Of a DNA stretch of 64,000 bases, positions 20,458-30,899 are shown piece after piece. The position numbers and the translations under genes were made by a program. Where the stretch lies: assembly GCA_029204225.1 (NCBI GenBank), contig CM055113.1, positions 6,851,852 to 6,915,851 of the forward strand, written 5' to 3'. This DNA comes from Diphasiastrum complanatum. Lineage: Eukaryota; Streptophyta; Lycopodiopsida; Lycopodiales; Lycopodiaceae. The notes under the pieces are model-generated. The model ran no database searches. It was not told the DNA's origin and was given only the letters and a program-made list of their open reading frames with translations. The stretch's first letter is position 1. The number at the start of each line of letters is the position of its first letter.

Positions 20458-20700
20458 GTTACGAACAGATTCACAGCAGATCAATAGCTAAGCTAAGAAA
20501 GCAACACATAAGCAGGAACTAACAAAGAGAATGCTTAATGAGGCTGAGCGGAGGAATCATTATTATCAACTATGAAATGAGTGACTTTAGGTCCTATTTA
20601 TACCCACAAGGAAGCCCTAAAATGGGGCCTCCAAAGGGTACGATAATGCCAGTGAACCTAATCTAAATGGATAAGAAAGGATAATAGTGCGCCCTCCTAC
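20458..20700 (-). repeat. Probable 5' LTR of the gypsy relic (outer boundary unclear)
   Basis: Adjacent to the primer site. On the minus strand it has a TATA-like GGGTATAAATAGG near 20605-20592. It starts (plus) GTTACGAACAGATTCACAG, similar to the end of the LTR at 38467. No second copy was found in the window, so length is a guess. Confidence 0.45.
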
Positions 20701-22600
20701 AAGAGGGGCCCCACTCCCTATGCATAACAATAAAGTAATAAAGATTGAATGAGCCACCTTCGTAATTGTTTTTGAATAACTTATTGCACTTTACGACTCG
20801 CCAATTGGATATATTTTTCTCAAGATATTACACTTGACAATGGTGTCCTACTTCACTCATTTTTTGGCAGCATCTTCACCACCTATTGCTTGCTGAATTT
20901 TTTGTCACAGTTGGGCACCTCACTTTCTTACTTGGTGCTCTATTTGCTGAACATTTTAGTAGCTTCTTCAACACCTATCACTAGCCAAATTTTGTGTGAC
21001 ATTTAGGCAGCCTATTGTGGTCTTTTGGCATTTTGCATAGAGCTTACGTTGAGGTGACAATGTATATCGTCACCACATCATGCCGTTCAGTGCCTCTGAT
21101 TCATCGTCATGACTCAGCTCGATGATTATCTGGTCATCATTAACCACATTCACAACCTATTTTTAGCTCACACCTTGTATACCTAAATAACAAATTCAGC
21201 TTGCTTGACATGGTGTGGTGTACACATTAGCCTCTTTTTGATACTTATGCTACTTGGCTGAGTTCAAGGTGGCAATACACTTGGCTATGGTCGATCGTAT
21301 CTGGTTTCAATCACAACTTGATCTCTATTGGCAACTCAAACATACATGTACACTTTCAAAATATAACTGAAAGTTTGCGTACTCATGTCTTCACTGATCT
21401 TCCACTTATTGAGGTTATTGGTTGTTATATAGCTGTTATGATGTTCAGTCTTTTTGTTAGGATCTAGTCACAGATCCATCATATTTCGGTGGGAGTGATA
21501 GCTCCAGAGATCATAGGAGTCCCAATGTTTTATGGTACCTTTTGAATCGCCTTTTCGAACTGTGTTTGAATCGGCAAAGAATCGGCTTCTCCAAGTTTGA
21601 ACCTGCGAATCGGTTTTAGGGGTCCCCCTCTCCCTACCCTTCGATTATGTCAAAAACAAATTCTTTCTTAGTGTTAATGGGTAAAATTTAGATTATAATT
21701 CTGAATTCGTGATTAATCGATAGTGAAATTTGACGCGGAACTTCGAACTTCCAACTCCTGAGTCTTGTTACCTAACAATACATGTCACATGTGATTTAGG
21801 GTTCTTGATCCATCTGTTGCCTACAGCTTTAGCTATGATCTATCTGATATCATCGGTGACATTAGTTAGTAGCTACTTCCATACATGACTAGAAATATAG
21901 TCCTTTGAAAAAATTGAATTGTTTTTTTGGCATGACCAGAAAGATAGTCCTTTGGAAAATGCCAAAACATGGTTTGATTTTTTTTTTGGCATGATGAAAG
22001 ATAGTCCTTTGGAAATTGCCAAAAAAATGGCTCAAACCGTTTTTTTTTTCATGGTTTGAACCAAAAAAACAGTTCAAACTGGGCCGATTCGAACTGGCGA
22101 TTCGAACCGCGGTTCTTTGAACGAACCGCGGCTCGACACAACTATGCATAGGACCGGTTTGAGATGGTCAATGACTCCATATTAGAGGCACCTTGGGCCA
22201 GCCGTGACTAGGTGTGTTGTAGTCGCAACTTGGTAAACTTACACGTGATGCGCTACATGGCAAGTTTGGTAGAGTCGACGTACAATTGACCAAGTTAGCT
22301 CGTGATTTGGTGGGCAACGACTAGGGTTAGCCGGCACATGCCCAGTGTGGTCTCATAGTCACGTGTACGGCGGGTGGTGGTGGGGGTGATATAGCATTAA
22401 GACACTACATTCTTGGGTCAGTCGGTGTAGACTTGGTAGGCTAAGTGGATTGATCGCCCACATGAGCACCAAGTGCCCGCGGACCAAAATAGCAGTTAGT
22501 GGGCTTAAAGGCTTGTTCATACAAAAATTCTTGGAGTAACTTTGACAACTTGGCTTCATGACCCCTCAGGTCATACATATCACAAATACACCTTAGTGGT
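20700..22600. other. Unassigned intronic sequence with a small foldback repeat region
   Basis: No convincing ORF. At 21890-22080 a unit of about 60 bp containing GATAGTCCTTTGGAAA and TTTTTTTGGCATGA repeats about three times. At 22107-22131 CCGCGGTTC and GAACCGCGG form a 9-bp hairpin. Both lie in a GAATCGG/TTCGAACC-rich segment (21530-22150) that looks like a foldback transposon. Confidence 0.4.
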
Positions 22601-22824
22601 TGGTGATGACCACTGATGCGTTGCCATTGTAAACCTAGAGCCAAACAAATAATATTTCCAGATTATAAGAGCATTGATAACAGCAAAAAGTTCCTTATCA
22701 TAGGTTGTATACTACCTTTGAGTAGGATCCAACTTTTTGCTTTCAAAAGCAACCGTTTACCTTCCGCAGCTGCTTGGATGCGTGCATCACAGAGTCATAG
22801 GCATTACTATGACAGCACACCAGA

Positions 22825-23744
22825 TGTTGCGCCGGCGCCTCAAAGGGCGCTGGGACTTGAGCGGTTTCCCCAACACGCGCTTAAGTCTAACATGCATCCA
22901 TCATGCACTTACGTAAAAGCCAACTCAGAAACGTAACAAGCTTAACCATTCAGACTTAAGAAAACTGGAATCCCAACCAACCCGAAAGCCAACTCAGAAT
23001 CCGTCCTTAAAAGGTAACCAAAGGCAAAGACAAGCCACACATGAAACCCAAGGCATAGTGGTCGCCAAACTGACCAATTGGCATAGCGGCAAGCCCCATG
23101 TCGATGACAGGGACCCTTAGGCGCCAGCGACGCAAAAAGGTTGTAGTAAGGGTCCTTCCACTTGGACCAGTCCCGGAGGCGAAACCGAAATGGTAATCAT
23201 CCCCAAGGATCAACTTTATTAGATTTGGAAGAGGTTACATTCATACATAGACTGACCGGTCTCGGGGCCACCAACACGTGCTGGGCATTGTGCCTGGCTC
23301 GTGCTGGTAGAGGGAGCTGAGACCTGGCGACTGGATTCCTGGCGCTGGTTGAGCTGCCCAAGTTTCTGTCTGCCAGACTCCCCCTATAGTTCTGCTGTGA
23401 TTCGGCGCACCCCCTCTGGTTTGAAACATAGTGCTTTATGGTAAAGCACGCTTTTTAGGACTTAGTTTTTATTTTGCTGATTAAGCCTGGCAAGCCTGGC
23501 AGAATCAGTCTCGCTCCCGAACATGGGTCCCGGGAGCCGTCCCGGCGGCCGAATCAACCTGCTTTCCTGACTAGGCCATGACTCGAGCTCCAGAGCTAGC
23601 TCATGACTTTGTGACTACTTGACTGGCTCACCACAGGTCGGAGGCTCAGTCCTTGACGTTCTAACTTGCTCTGGGACCTTAGAGAGTGTCACCCCTTTGA
23701 GTCTTAAAGGGCACGCTGGGTGCACCTGAGTCAGCTTTACAACA
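22825..23744 (-). repeat. 3' LTR of the gag-protease element
   Basis: 920 bp; plus strand TGTTGCGCCGGCGCC...GCTTTACAACA. The minus-strand start TGTTGTAAAGC follows the polypurine tract. Confidence 0.92.
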
Positions 23745-23758
23745 TCCTCCCCTCGTTT
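23745..23758 (-). other. Polypurine tract of the gag-protease element
   Basis: On the minus strand AACGAGGGGAGGA directly precedes the 3' LTR. Confidence 0.8.
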
Positions 23759-23777
23759 GAGAAAGCTGATGTCCTCA

Positions 23778-25553
23778 TCAGGGCCAAACTAGAAGGTTAA
23801 CCCCTTTTGCCAAGAAGGCCACCACATGTTCGTTAAACCAGCTTAATCCCAAAATAGCGTCGAAGGCATCCATCTTCAAGATTGTGAACGTTAGTCGATT
23901 CTTCCAGGCTCCTAGAGAGATTGGTAAGTTGGTTGCCAATCTACAAGTGGTCATTGTACCTTTCGCGGTCTCCACACAAATAGGAGTCACATTTTCTTCA
24001 CATTGGATGTCCAATTCTCCTGTCAGTTTTTCTGACAAGTAGTTATGTGATGCCCCCAGGTCTACCATGAAGTAAATGATCCTGCCTTGAATACAGCCTT
24101 TCAGGTACAATAACTTGGATCCTCTCGCAGGAGTCGCCATAAGATGTTCACGATACGCCGCAAGTGCCCCTATCTGTTGCAAGGCATTCAGGTCAGACTC
24201 CGTCAAATCCGTTTCTAGGTCCTCTTCATCATCTTGTTCACCATCTTCTTGATCAAATGCCTCTCTCTCCATCCTATCAAATCCTTCAATGGCAGCCATG
24301 ATTTGCTTATTCAATGGTTTGGGGCATGACCTCCAAGAGTGACCTTGCTGATGACAGTTGAAGCCACGCATGGAACTGCCCACTGTTGGTGAGCTGTTGC
24401 TGTGACTAGCTGAAGGTCCAACATTGTTTCTTCTCTGGAACATGTTCCCTCCATTGTTGCCTTGGTTGCCAAACCCTGTTTTTGTTGGGAATTTGTTCAC
24501 GCTACTCGAGGCTTGGTTGCCATTTGGAGCTGAGTCCCCCCTTGAAAAGAAGCTCGGACTCGGTCTGGATCCACTAAATACTCTTGTTGAGGTTGCGGGA
24601 GCAGCTGGTGCCAATGTGCTCTCATAATCACAAACCATTTCAGCCGCTCGAATAGTTGAATTGAAATCATGGGGCATGTAGCTGTCTATCGCACGCCGGG
24701 TCCAGGATTGCATTCCAGACAATAGGTAATGAGTTTTGTCCGCGTCGGACATATCTTCAATAACCCATACACTCTGTCTGAATTTATTGAGGTACTCTCG
24801 CAATGACCCTTTCTGTTTGAGCCCCGATAATTCTGTCCTCAATCTCATGTGTGAATCCTTTGGTATGAACTCCTCTCGTAACGCGGCTTTGAATGCGTCC
24901 CATGTCTGAAAATGCATTCCTGCCATCCGGTGCCAGTTTGTAGTGTAGCCCTCAAAATATGCTAATGCCAAGTCATTTCTTTCTTCCTCAGGAGTGTTCA
25001 TCAGATGGAAGTAATGGTCCATGTGAAACAACCAATCTTCCACAACTCGAATGTCATGCTCTCCTTTGAAAGTAGGTGGTGCTTTCACTTTGGCAGTCTT
25101 CCTTGGGCCTTCCGTGTTTCGCGCTCGTGGTTCTCTTGGTATCTGTGGAGGAGGCGCCACTGCATTCCCCCTAGTTGCTTCCAACTCTTCAAACCTGGCT
25201 TCGAGCTGTGTTAGCCCGTCTCTCATTTCTCTAGCAAGGTTAATTTGAGTAAGATTCATGGCTCGCAAGGATGTTTGCCATTCTTTCCTTTCGGTTTCTC
25301 TATCCTTCTTCACCTCGCTAAGCATAGCCGTCATTGCGCTTGATAAGTATTGCCCCATCTTCACTTCAAAGAGGTCCTGTTGCGCCGCTGGCAAGGGTTC
25401 ATCTCTTGGTGTAGGTTCAGAAGGGCCACCCATCTCTTCTTGGAGAGGCGCCATTGTGGAGTGCATACGCTCTTTCTTTCTCGACTTGGACCTGGTGCCA
25501 TCTCGATGCATGCGAGAGCTGTATTCTCGAGTCAGCTCTTCTCCGTCCGTCAA
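23778..25553 (-). CDS. Ty3/gypsy Gag with C-terminal aspartic protease (591 aa), intact ORF
   Basis: N-terminal charged region with a coiled coil near residues 60-130, then the Retrotrans_gag domain (KAPPTFKGEHDIRVVEDW, FKAALREEFIPKD, LSGLKQKGSLREYLNKFRQ) at about 150-310. A Ser/Asn-rich linker follows. A knuckle GFNCHQQGHSWRSC at about 400 lacks the first Cys (G instead). The retropepsin fold at about 475-591 contains YFMVDLGASHNYLS and AILGLSWF. The catalytic D-S/T-G reads D-L-G, which probably impairs cleavage. The frame stops right after protease, before where RT would begin. Gag builds the particle. It is preserved without stops, which suggests recent activity or trans-mobilisation. Confidence 0.9.
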   Translation of the reverse strand: MTDGEELTREYSSRMHRDGTRSKSRKKERMHSTMAPLQEEMGGPSEPTPRDEPLPAAQQDLFEVKMGQYLSSAMTAMLSEVKKDRETERKEWQTSLRAMNLTQINLAREMRDGLTQLEARFEELEATRGNAVAPPPQIPREPRARNTEGPRKTAKVKAPPTFKGEHDIRVVEDWLFHMDHYFHLMNTPEEERNDLALAYFEGYTTNWHRMAGMHFQTWDAFKAALREEFIPKDSHMRLRTELSGLKQKGSLREYLNKFRQSVWVIEDMSDADKTHYLLSGMQSWTRRAIDSYMPHDFNSTIRAAEMVCDYESTLAPAAPATSTRVFSGSRPSPSFFSRGDSAPNGNQASSSVNKFPTKTGFGNQGNNGGNMFQRRNNVGPSASHSNSSPTVGSSMRGFNCHQQGHSWRSCPKPLNKQIMAAIEGFDRMEREAFDQEDGEQDDEEDLETDLTESDLNALQQIGALAAYREHLMATPARGSKLLYLKGCIQGRIIYFMVDLGASHNYLSEKLTGELDIQCEENVTPICVETAKGTMTTCRLATNLPISLGAWKNRLTFTILKMDAFDAILGLSWFNEHVVAFLAKGVNLLVWP

Positions 25554-26394
25554 TGCTCATAACTCTTCAAGATGGTCCTCCATTATAGTCAGAGGTGTAC
25601 TTCCAACAGATTATCGCCTCAATCCTTTTTATATTTGAAGCTCTCCCTTCTGTCGGCCGGGCCCCACAGCTCTCTTTTCATCTTTATTAAATCAGCTTCA
25701 ATGAAAATATCCCTTCCTCAAACTTAGCACGCCCACATCACCTGAGAGCCAAGTAGGAACCAGGTCATTTGTGTCCAAGCAAGCACACAACAAACGGAAC
25801 ATACCAACCAAAGCAAACACAAAGGATCCCTCTCAAGCCACAAACCCCCTGAGACCGGACGTAGGACCTTTGCCTAGCCGCGCCCACACAAATCTATCAC
25901 AGAATTAGCCCACGGGGAAACATCCATCCAACCATCCGTGCTTTCACCATTAAGCAGCACATTGCCTCAGTCACGCCCCACCACTTTTTGGTCGATAGCC
26001 CTTATAGCTAAACGATCGGCAGCTATCCCGCACCGGCAGCTAACCACCCGTGCTTTACACTCGAATTCGAGCAGCATCTTTGTATCAATGGTTAACCCGT
26101 ACAGTTCGAATATGTCGCCCTGCACCCCACAAGGTACAGACCGTGCTTTCACCTACCTAGGCAGCACTTTGCCTCATCCGTCCTACGTGCAGACAGCGCC
26201 AGGCCCGAACCGCGAGAACTGACCGTGCTTACACCTCGAGGGCAGCACTTTGACTCATCAAGTCCCCCGTTCTGCTGACCACCCCGACCGTGGACGCACC
26301 CGTGCTTACACTGTGGGCAGCACCTTGCGCAACGGTTGTCCTGACAAATCCCAAAATGTGGCCATCCCTGTGAGACTTGCGTAGCTGACCGGCT

Positions 26395-26411
26395 AGTCGG
26401 CTCTGATACCA
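26395..26411 (-). other. Primer binding site of the gag-protease element
   Basis: Minus strand TGGTATCAGAGCCGACT, two bases after the LTR end ..CAACA; initiator-Met type. Confidence 0.85.
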
Positions 26412-26413
26412 CA

Positions 26414-27333
26414 TGTTGCGCCGGCGCCTCAAAGGGCGCTGGGACTTGAGCGGTTTCTCCAACACGCGCTTAAGTCTAACATTCATCCATCATGCACTTA
26501 CGTAAAAGCCTACTCAGAAACGTAACAAGCTTAACCATTCAGACTTAAGAAAACTGGAATCCCAACCAACCCGAAAGCCAACTCAGAATCCGTCCCCAAA
26601 AGGTAACCAAAGGCAAAGACAAGCCACACATGAAACCCAAGGCATAGTGGTCGCCAAACTGACCAATTGGCATAGCGGCAAGCCCCATGTCGATGACAGG
26701 GACCCTTAGGCGCCAGCGACGCAAAAAGGTTGTAGTAAGGGTCCTTCCACTTGGACCAGTCCCGGAGGCGAAACCGAAATGGTAATCATCCCCAAGGATC
26801 AACTTTATTAGATTTGGAAGAGGTTACATTCATACATAGACTGACCGGTCTCGGGGCCACCAACACGTGTTGGGCATTGTGCCTGGCTCGTGCTGGTAGA
26901 GGGAGCTGAGACCTGGCGACTGGATTCCTGGCGCTGGTTGAGCTGCCCAAGTTTCTGTCTGCCGGACTCCCCCTATAGTTCTGCTGTGATTCGGCGCACC
27001 CCCTCTGGTTTGAAACATAGTGCTTTATGGTAAAGCACGCTTTTTAGGACTTAGTTTTTATTTTGCTGATTAAGCCTGGCAAGCCTGGCAGAATCAGTCT
27101 GGCTCCCGGACATGGGTCCCGGGAGCCGTCCCGGCGGCCGAATCAACCTGCTTTCCTAACTAGGCCATGACTCGAGCTCCAGAGCTAGCTCATGACTTTG
27201 TGACTACTTGACTGGCTCACCACAGGTCGGAGGCTCAGTCCTTGACGTTCTAACTTGCTCTGGGACCTTAGATTGTGTCACCCCTTTGAGTCTTAGAGGG
27301 CACGCTGGGTGCACCCGAGTCAGCTTTACAACA
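26414..27333 (-). repeat. 5' LTR of the gag-protease element
   Basis: 920 bp copy nearly identical to 22825-23744. Flanked on the right by the CCAGA duplication. Confidence 0.92.
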
Positions 27334-28439
27334 CCAGAGGAGACACCAGATGACTTTGATTGTACCGATTGGGAGGCCTTGCGGGGTCCACATGGTGCAC
27401 AGGATGATCCAAAGGATGGTGCACATGATGAGTCCCAGAGCCCAGAGCATTTGTATTCGGATGCCCAGCTGGACGACTTGATTGCAGAGTTGATTTCAGA
27501 GGCCCAACAAATGCCGAGCGTCAAGGCGCCCCCATCCTCTCTAGCCAGCATGCCCTACACAGAGTCTCAGCCAGAGCAGCTACATGAGGTGCCTGCAGTT
27601 CCTCTGCCCCCTCAGAGGGTTTATATGCGCCGCACTGCCACCGATGCCATTGAGGCCTGCAGCCCCTCCATCGCCATCCACTTCTGCAGCACCAGGTCTC
27701 CATGGCAGGCCACCATCTGTGCCCAGGTTTTCTCTTGCAGCGCCCATATCCACAGTCTGTGGCTCCTCCAGTGGCAGCACCCATGGCACATCCTCCTCCT
27801 TTGGCAGCACCCACTCCACTGGCTCCTCCTTTGGCAGCACCCAGGATATACCAGTATCGGCCATCACAACGCCCCTTTCAATACATATCGCCGCTGTACT
27901 TGCCTCCTGCAGGGACGGCCCCTCCACAGCCAGTTTCTCCACCAGCAGCAGCCCCACGGGCACACACTCCACGGGCTCCTCCTCTATGAGCTGCACAGGG
28001 ACACCCATCTTTGGCTTCTCTATCCCAGCCGGCCTTAGCTTGGGCCTAGCCTAGCCAACCAGGTGATTTGCATGGGGGTGATGAGGCATTGACGGCTCCC
28101 CTCGTCCGCAAGAGAACAGGAAGGCCCAAGGGTGCACCGAACAAGAAAGGCAGAGCACAGAAACAGCCAGGGAAGACAGGACGACCTCGTAGGGCCCCCC
28201 AGGTGCAGGTAGAGGTGCACTATCACAGCCAGCTGGAGCAGGTCTAGTCGGTTTGGCTTGCTTGGGGGTTGAGTCGGAGGCAGATTGGGAGGATGTGGAT
28301 GACGAGTCCTCCTCCTCGGATACACACCCCATGCCAGTTCCAGACATGCATAGATATCGATTGCGAGAGTCAGCTCGGGGCCCTGAGCTGTCTCCGAAGC
28401 ATTCGTCTGAGTCAGAGCCAGAGCATTGATTGTAGCTCT

Positions 28440-29240
28440 GTTATCTTATTTTTAGCAGTTTGATATCATGTTCCATGTTTGGCGGCCAGATGGTCGAACA
28501 CTGTATTCACACCATTTTACATATTATATCCAGTGTTGGACGTACTTTATTTGCTGCACATTGTGTATTTGTTGATTTGTAAATGTGATGCTCCGTTTTC
28601 AATTTTATTTCGAATGGTATGTGCGTGTTTGAATCGTATTTTCAATTAGTTTCAACTGCAGAGATTGATAGCAGACGCACTTCACAGAAATACACCCCCC
28701 TTGATAGCATTTCAGAAACACATGTATTACATTGCAATTTCCCAGGCAGGCATTGCACAAAAAACACAATGAACATTAATTCAACAATTGTATCAAAATA
28801 ACAATACGTATCCCGCCATATACGGCTGGGGCTGTTCTTTACACTGTGTTAAACAATATATGCTACCTCATCTGCTGCCGAAAACTACACAACGCCTCTC
28901 ACAGCCTCTCACTGGCGCTCTCACAGCCTCGTGAGTGCCTATTTAACACCACAGCCTGTTCCCCCATGTGCAGTTGTTGATGATCCCTCCATGTGCTGTT
29001 GTACTTGCCCCCATTTGTTGCTCCCCCACGTGCTGCACTCCCATTGGCCCCATGGCCTGCTCCCCCACACTGCGCATGTGCTACTGTACCTGCCCCCATA
29101 TGTTACAGTCCCCCCTTTTTTCTAAACCCTAAACCTTTTGTTTTTCATATTTTTTTACCCTAATTTACATTAATAAAGGGGGTTTTTATTAAAAGAAAAT
29201 AAAAAATATTATTTATTGGTGCCGCCCTGGTATCGCTGGT
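28440..29240. other. AT-rich sequence, no gene seen
   Basis: Contains short direct repeats in 28950-29100 (CCCCCAYRTG, CTGCTCCCCCAC, TGCTGTTGTACTTGCCCCC) without coding sense, then an A/T-rich stretch. Confidence 0.4.
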
Positions 29241-29249
29241 CTAAGGGCG

Positions 29250-29273
29250 GTACCATAATGGCGGTACCATGGG
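29250..29273 (+). repeat. Left arm of a 24-bp inverted repeat
   Basis: GTACCATAATGGCGGTACCATGGG. Its exact reverse complement lies at 32999-33022, 3.7 kb away. The arm is internally repetitive (GGCGGTACCAT twice). It could be a terminal repeat of a DNA transposon, but no target duplication was found. Confidence 0.6.
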
Positions 29274-29279
29274 ATTCTA

Positions 29280-29280
<1 letters not shown>

Positions 29281-29313
<33 letters not shown>
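29281..29313. repeat. (AT)n microsatellite
   Basis: About 16 TA units next to the inverted-repeat arm. Confidence 0.9.
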
Positions 29314-29314
<1 letters not shown>

Positions 29315-29319
29315 TAGTA

Positions 29320-30440
29320 AAGAGTGGCCGTCGTTGAATTGAGGCCGATCTAGGTGGCGGCTGATGATTTGGATAATGGCCGATCTCACACATTTCGCAT
29401 TTCGAATATCTAACATATCTCACACATCTCGGCCATAGTAGGGGTCCAAATTTGACCATGTTCAAAAATATCACAAGGAGAGTATCTTAATAAAAAGGTT
29501 GACGGGTGGTAGGCGATCTGTGTTTGCAAATGTCTGTTAACAGGCGGCCCACAGTTCAAGGTGTATGGATGGATAAGGGGAGTTCAAAGTGAATATGTTG
29601 TTCATGCATGGGTTTGAAAATCCTTCTTTGAAAGTTGGGACGAAAAAGTTCGAGTTTGGAAAAATTCCATGGAATCTTTCGGAAAGTTCGAGTTTTTCAA
29701 TAAAATTCTCTAGCCTTCAAGACCAGGAGAAGCATCTTCGTCGTTCTACATAAGGATCACAGACTTTAAGCATAGTTTTTCCACGGCAAAAGAATTGGAC
29801 CTGACATGTCAAGACCAACATTGTTTGCTTACAATTACCATTTTTAACTTGTAAACTGCCAATGACTTTTCATATTCGGCCTTTCTTTGCAGAGCTTTAG
29901 TGACACAAGGTTGCTTTTCTTGTGTGGAAACTCAATGTCAGCTATCAATAGTTTGGGAAAGATTGCTTCGAATGTATAAGTTTACATGAATGAAAAAATT
30001 ATTCTGTAAATAATCAAAGGTAATTTTAGTATGATACTACGTCAATGCGGTTATAACAATTGGTGACATAAATATCTCACCGCATCGGTCATGAGAGAGA
30101 GGGAGGAAGAGAGTGTGGGTGTGTTTAGGGTTTACAAAAGGAGAGAGAGATGGAGAGAGTGTGTGGAAAGTGTGTTTAGAGTTTAGAAAAATAGAGAGGG
30201 ATGACTGTCGACCCTAATTGAATGGCGGATGATTGTCTACCCTAACCCCCCTCCCTTTCGTATCCCAACAATCTTTTTTTTCCACCCTCCTTCCTTTCAC
30301 TTTCTCTCCCCTTTGACTTCATACGTTTAATACAGCTTATAATGTTGTTTTCTAACATAACTTTGATATGTGAAGAAAGCATTTAAACTCTAAAAGCTAA
30401 CCCTAACCTGATTTTTCCCATGTTGCACCTCTCTTTTGCC
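29320..30440. other. Intronic sequence inside the inverted-repeat interval, no gene seen
   Basis: AT-rich, with GAGAGAG-rich tracts near 30090-30200 and a duplicated GTGTTTAGRGTTTA motif. No protein similarity visible. Confidence 0.4.
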
Positions 30441-30446
30441 TTCTAA

Positions 30447-30877
30447 AATTCAATGAATGGGGACAATCAAATTCCCACTCTCTTTGCTTTGTCATTGATC
30501 CCATCTCACAAAAATTGATCAATCAAATACCCATGAGCTCCGTGGATTTCTACACCATCAAAGCCTGAAAAAGAAGAGGCTTGATTGAATTTTCAAAGAT
30601 AGAAAAATTGAAAATTGTTGCAAATGGAAATCAATTGTTCAAAAACTTGCCAACAAATTACCGTGCACAAAATAAGGATCCACAATTCTGAATCTTCAAC
30701 ATTTTTTGGAATCTCCTCCATTTTGAGCGCTCTTGGGACAGAATACTCAGCTGTTTCAGTGCCTGAGGGTAGAACAACTTGACCTTCCAAATGCTTATTG
30801 GATGAAGAAAGAGGAGCTGCACCATTTGGTTGATAAGCTGCATCAAGGAACCATTTCCATGAAGTAAGCAGTGGCAT
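30447..30877 (-). pseudogene. 12-oxophytodienoate-reductase-like (OPR/Old Yellow Enzyme) fragment, two exons, broken
   Basis: Minus strand. The first block (30844-30688) reads DAAYQPNGAAPLSSSNK, then VPRALKMEEIPKNVED, the substrate-loop and following segment of plant OPR flavoproteins. After an intron ending TTTTTCAG, the second block (30564-30447) reads FDGVEIHGAHGYLIDQFL, the conserved FMN-barrel HGAHGYL motif, then a TGA, a short DGINDK, an internal deletion, KRVGI, another TGA and LSPF. OPRs reduce oxylipin enones with NADPH, here only a relic. Keeping a splice site points to a DNA-level capture rather than a processed copy. Confidence 0.85.
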
Positions 30878-30899
30878 AGAACTCTAGGGGGGGGAGGCA

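Larger units (their letters stand above)
22825..27333 (-). mobile_element. Complete non-autonomous Ty3/gypsy element with gag-protease only
   Basis: Two 920-bp LTRs (22825-23744 and 26414-27333) differ at about 14 positions (1.5%). The 5-bp flanks CCAGA at 22820-22824 and 27334-27338 are identical. On the minus strand the order is 5' LTR (right), primer site, gag-protease ORF, polypurine tract, 3' LTR. The whole interior is 2.67 kb. No RT, RNase H or integrase exists, and no room is left for them. It must depend on enzymes of a related element, like TR-GAG type elements. One of the youngest insertions here. Confidence 0.93.
22616..28430 (+). pseudogene. Old AT-hook ORF, split by the gag-protease element
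   Basis: Removing the 22825-27333 element and one CCAGA joins HYYDSTP to EETPDDFDCTDWE in one open plus-strand frame. It continues with an acidic stretch (27340-27540), a Pro/Ala-rich stretch in shifted frames (27600-28000), two AT-hook-like basic motifs (RKRTGRPKGAPNKKGR and KTGRPRRAP, about 28110-28200) and an acidic tail (DWEDVDDESSSSD) ending at 28424. FKSNRLPSAAAWM before the insertion resembles the end of hAT transposases, but this is weak. Several frameshifts; probably a dead transposase-like gene. Confidence 0.4.

Noticed and set aside
22441-22644. Minus-strand frame resembling the middle of a hAT transposase
   Set aside because: The similarity rests on a few residues, and the adjacent plus-strand frame conflicts with it.
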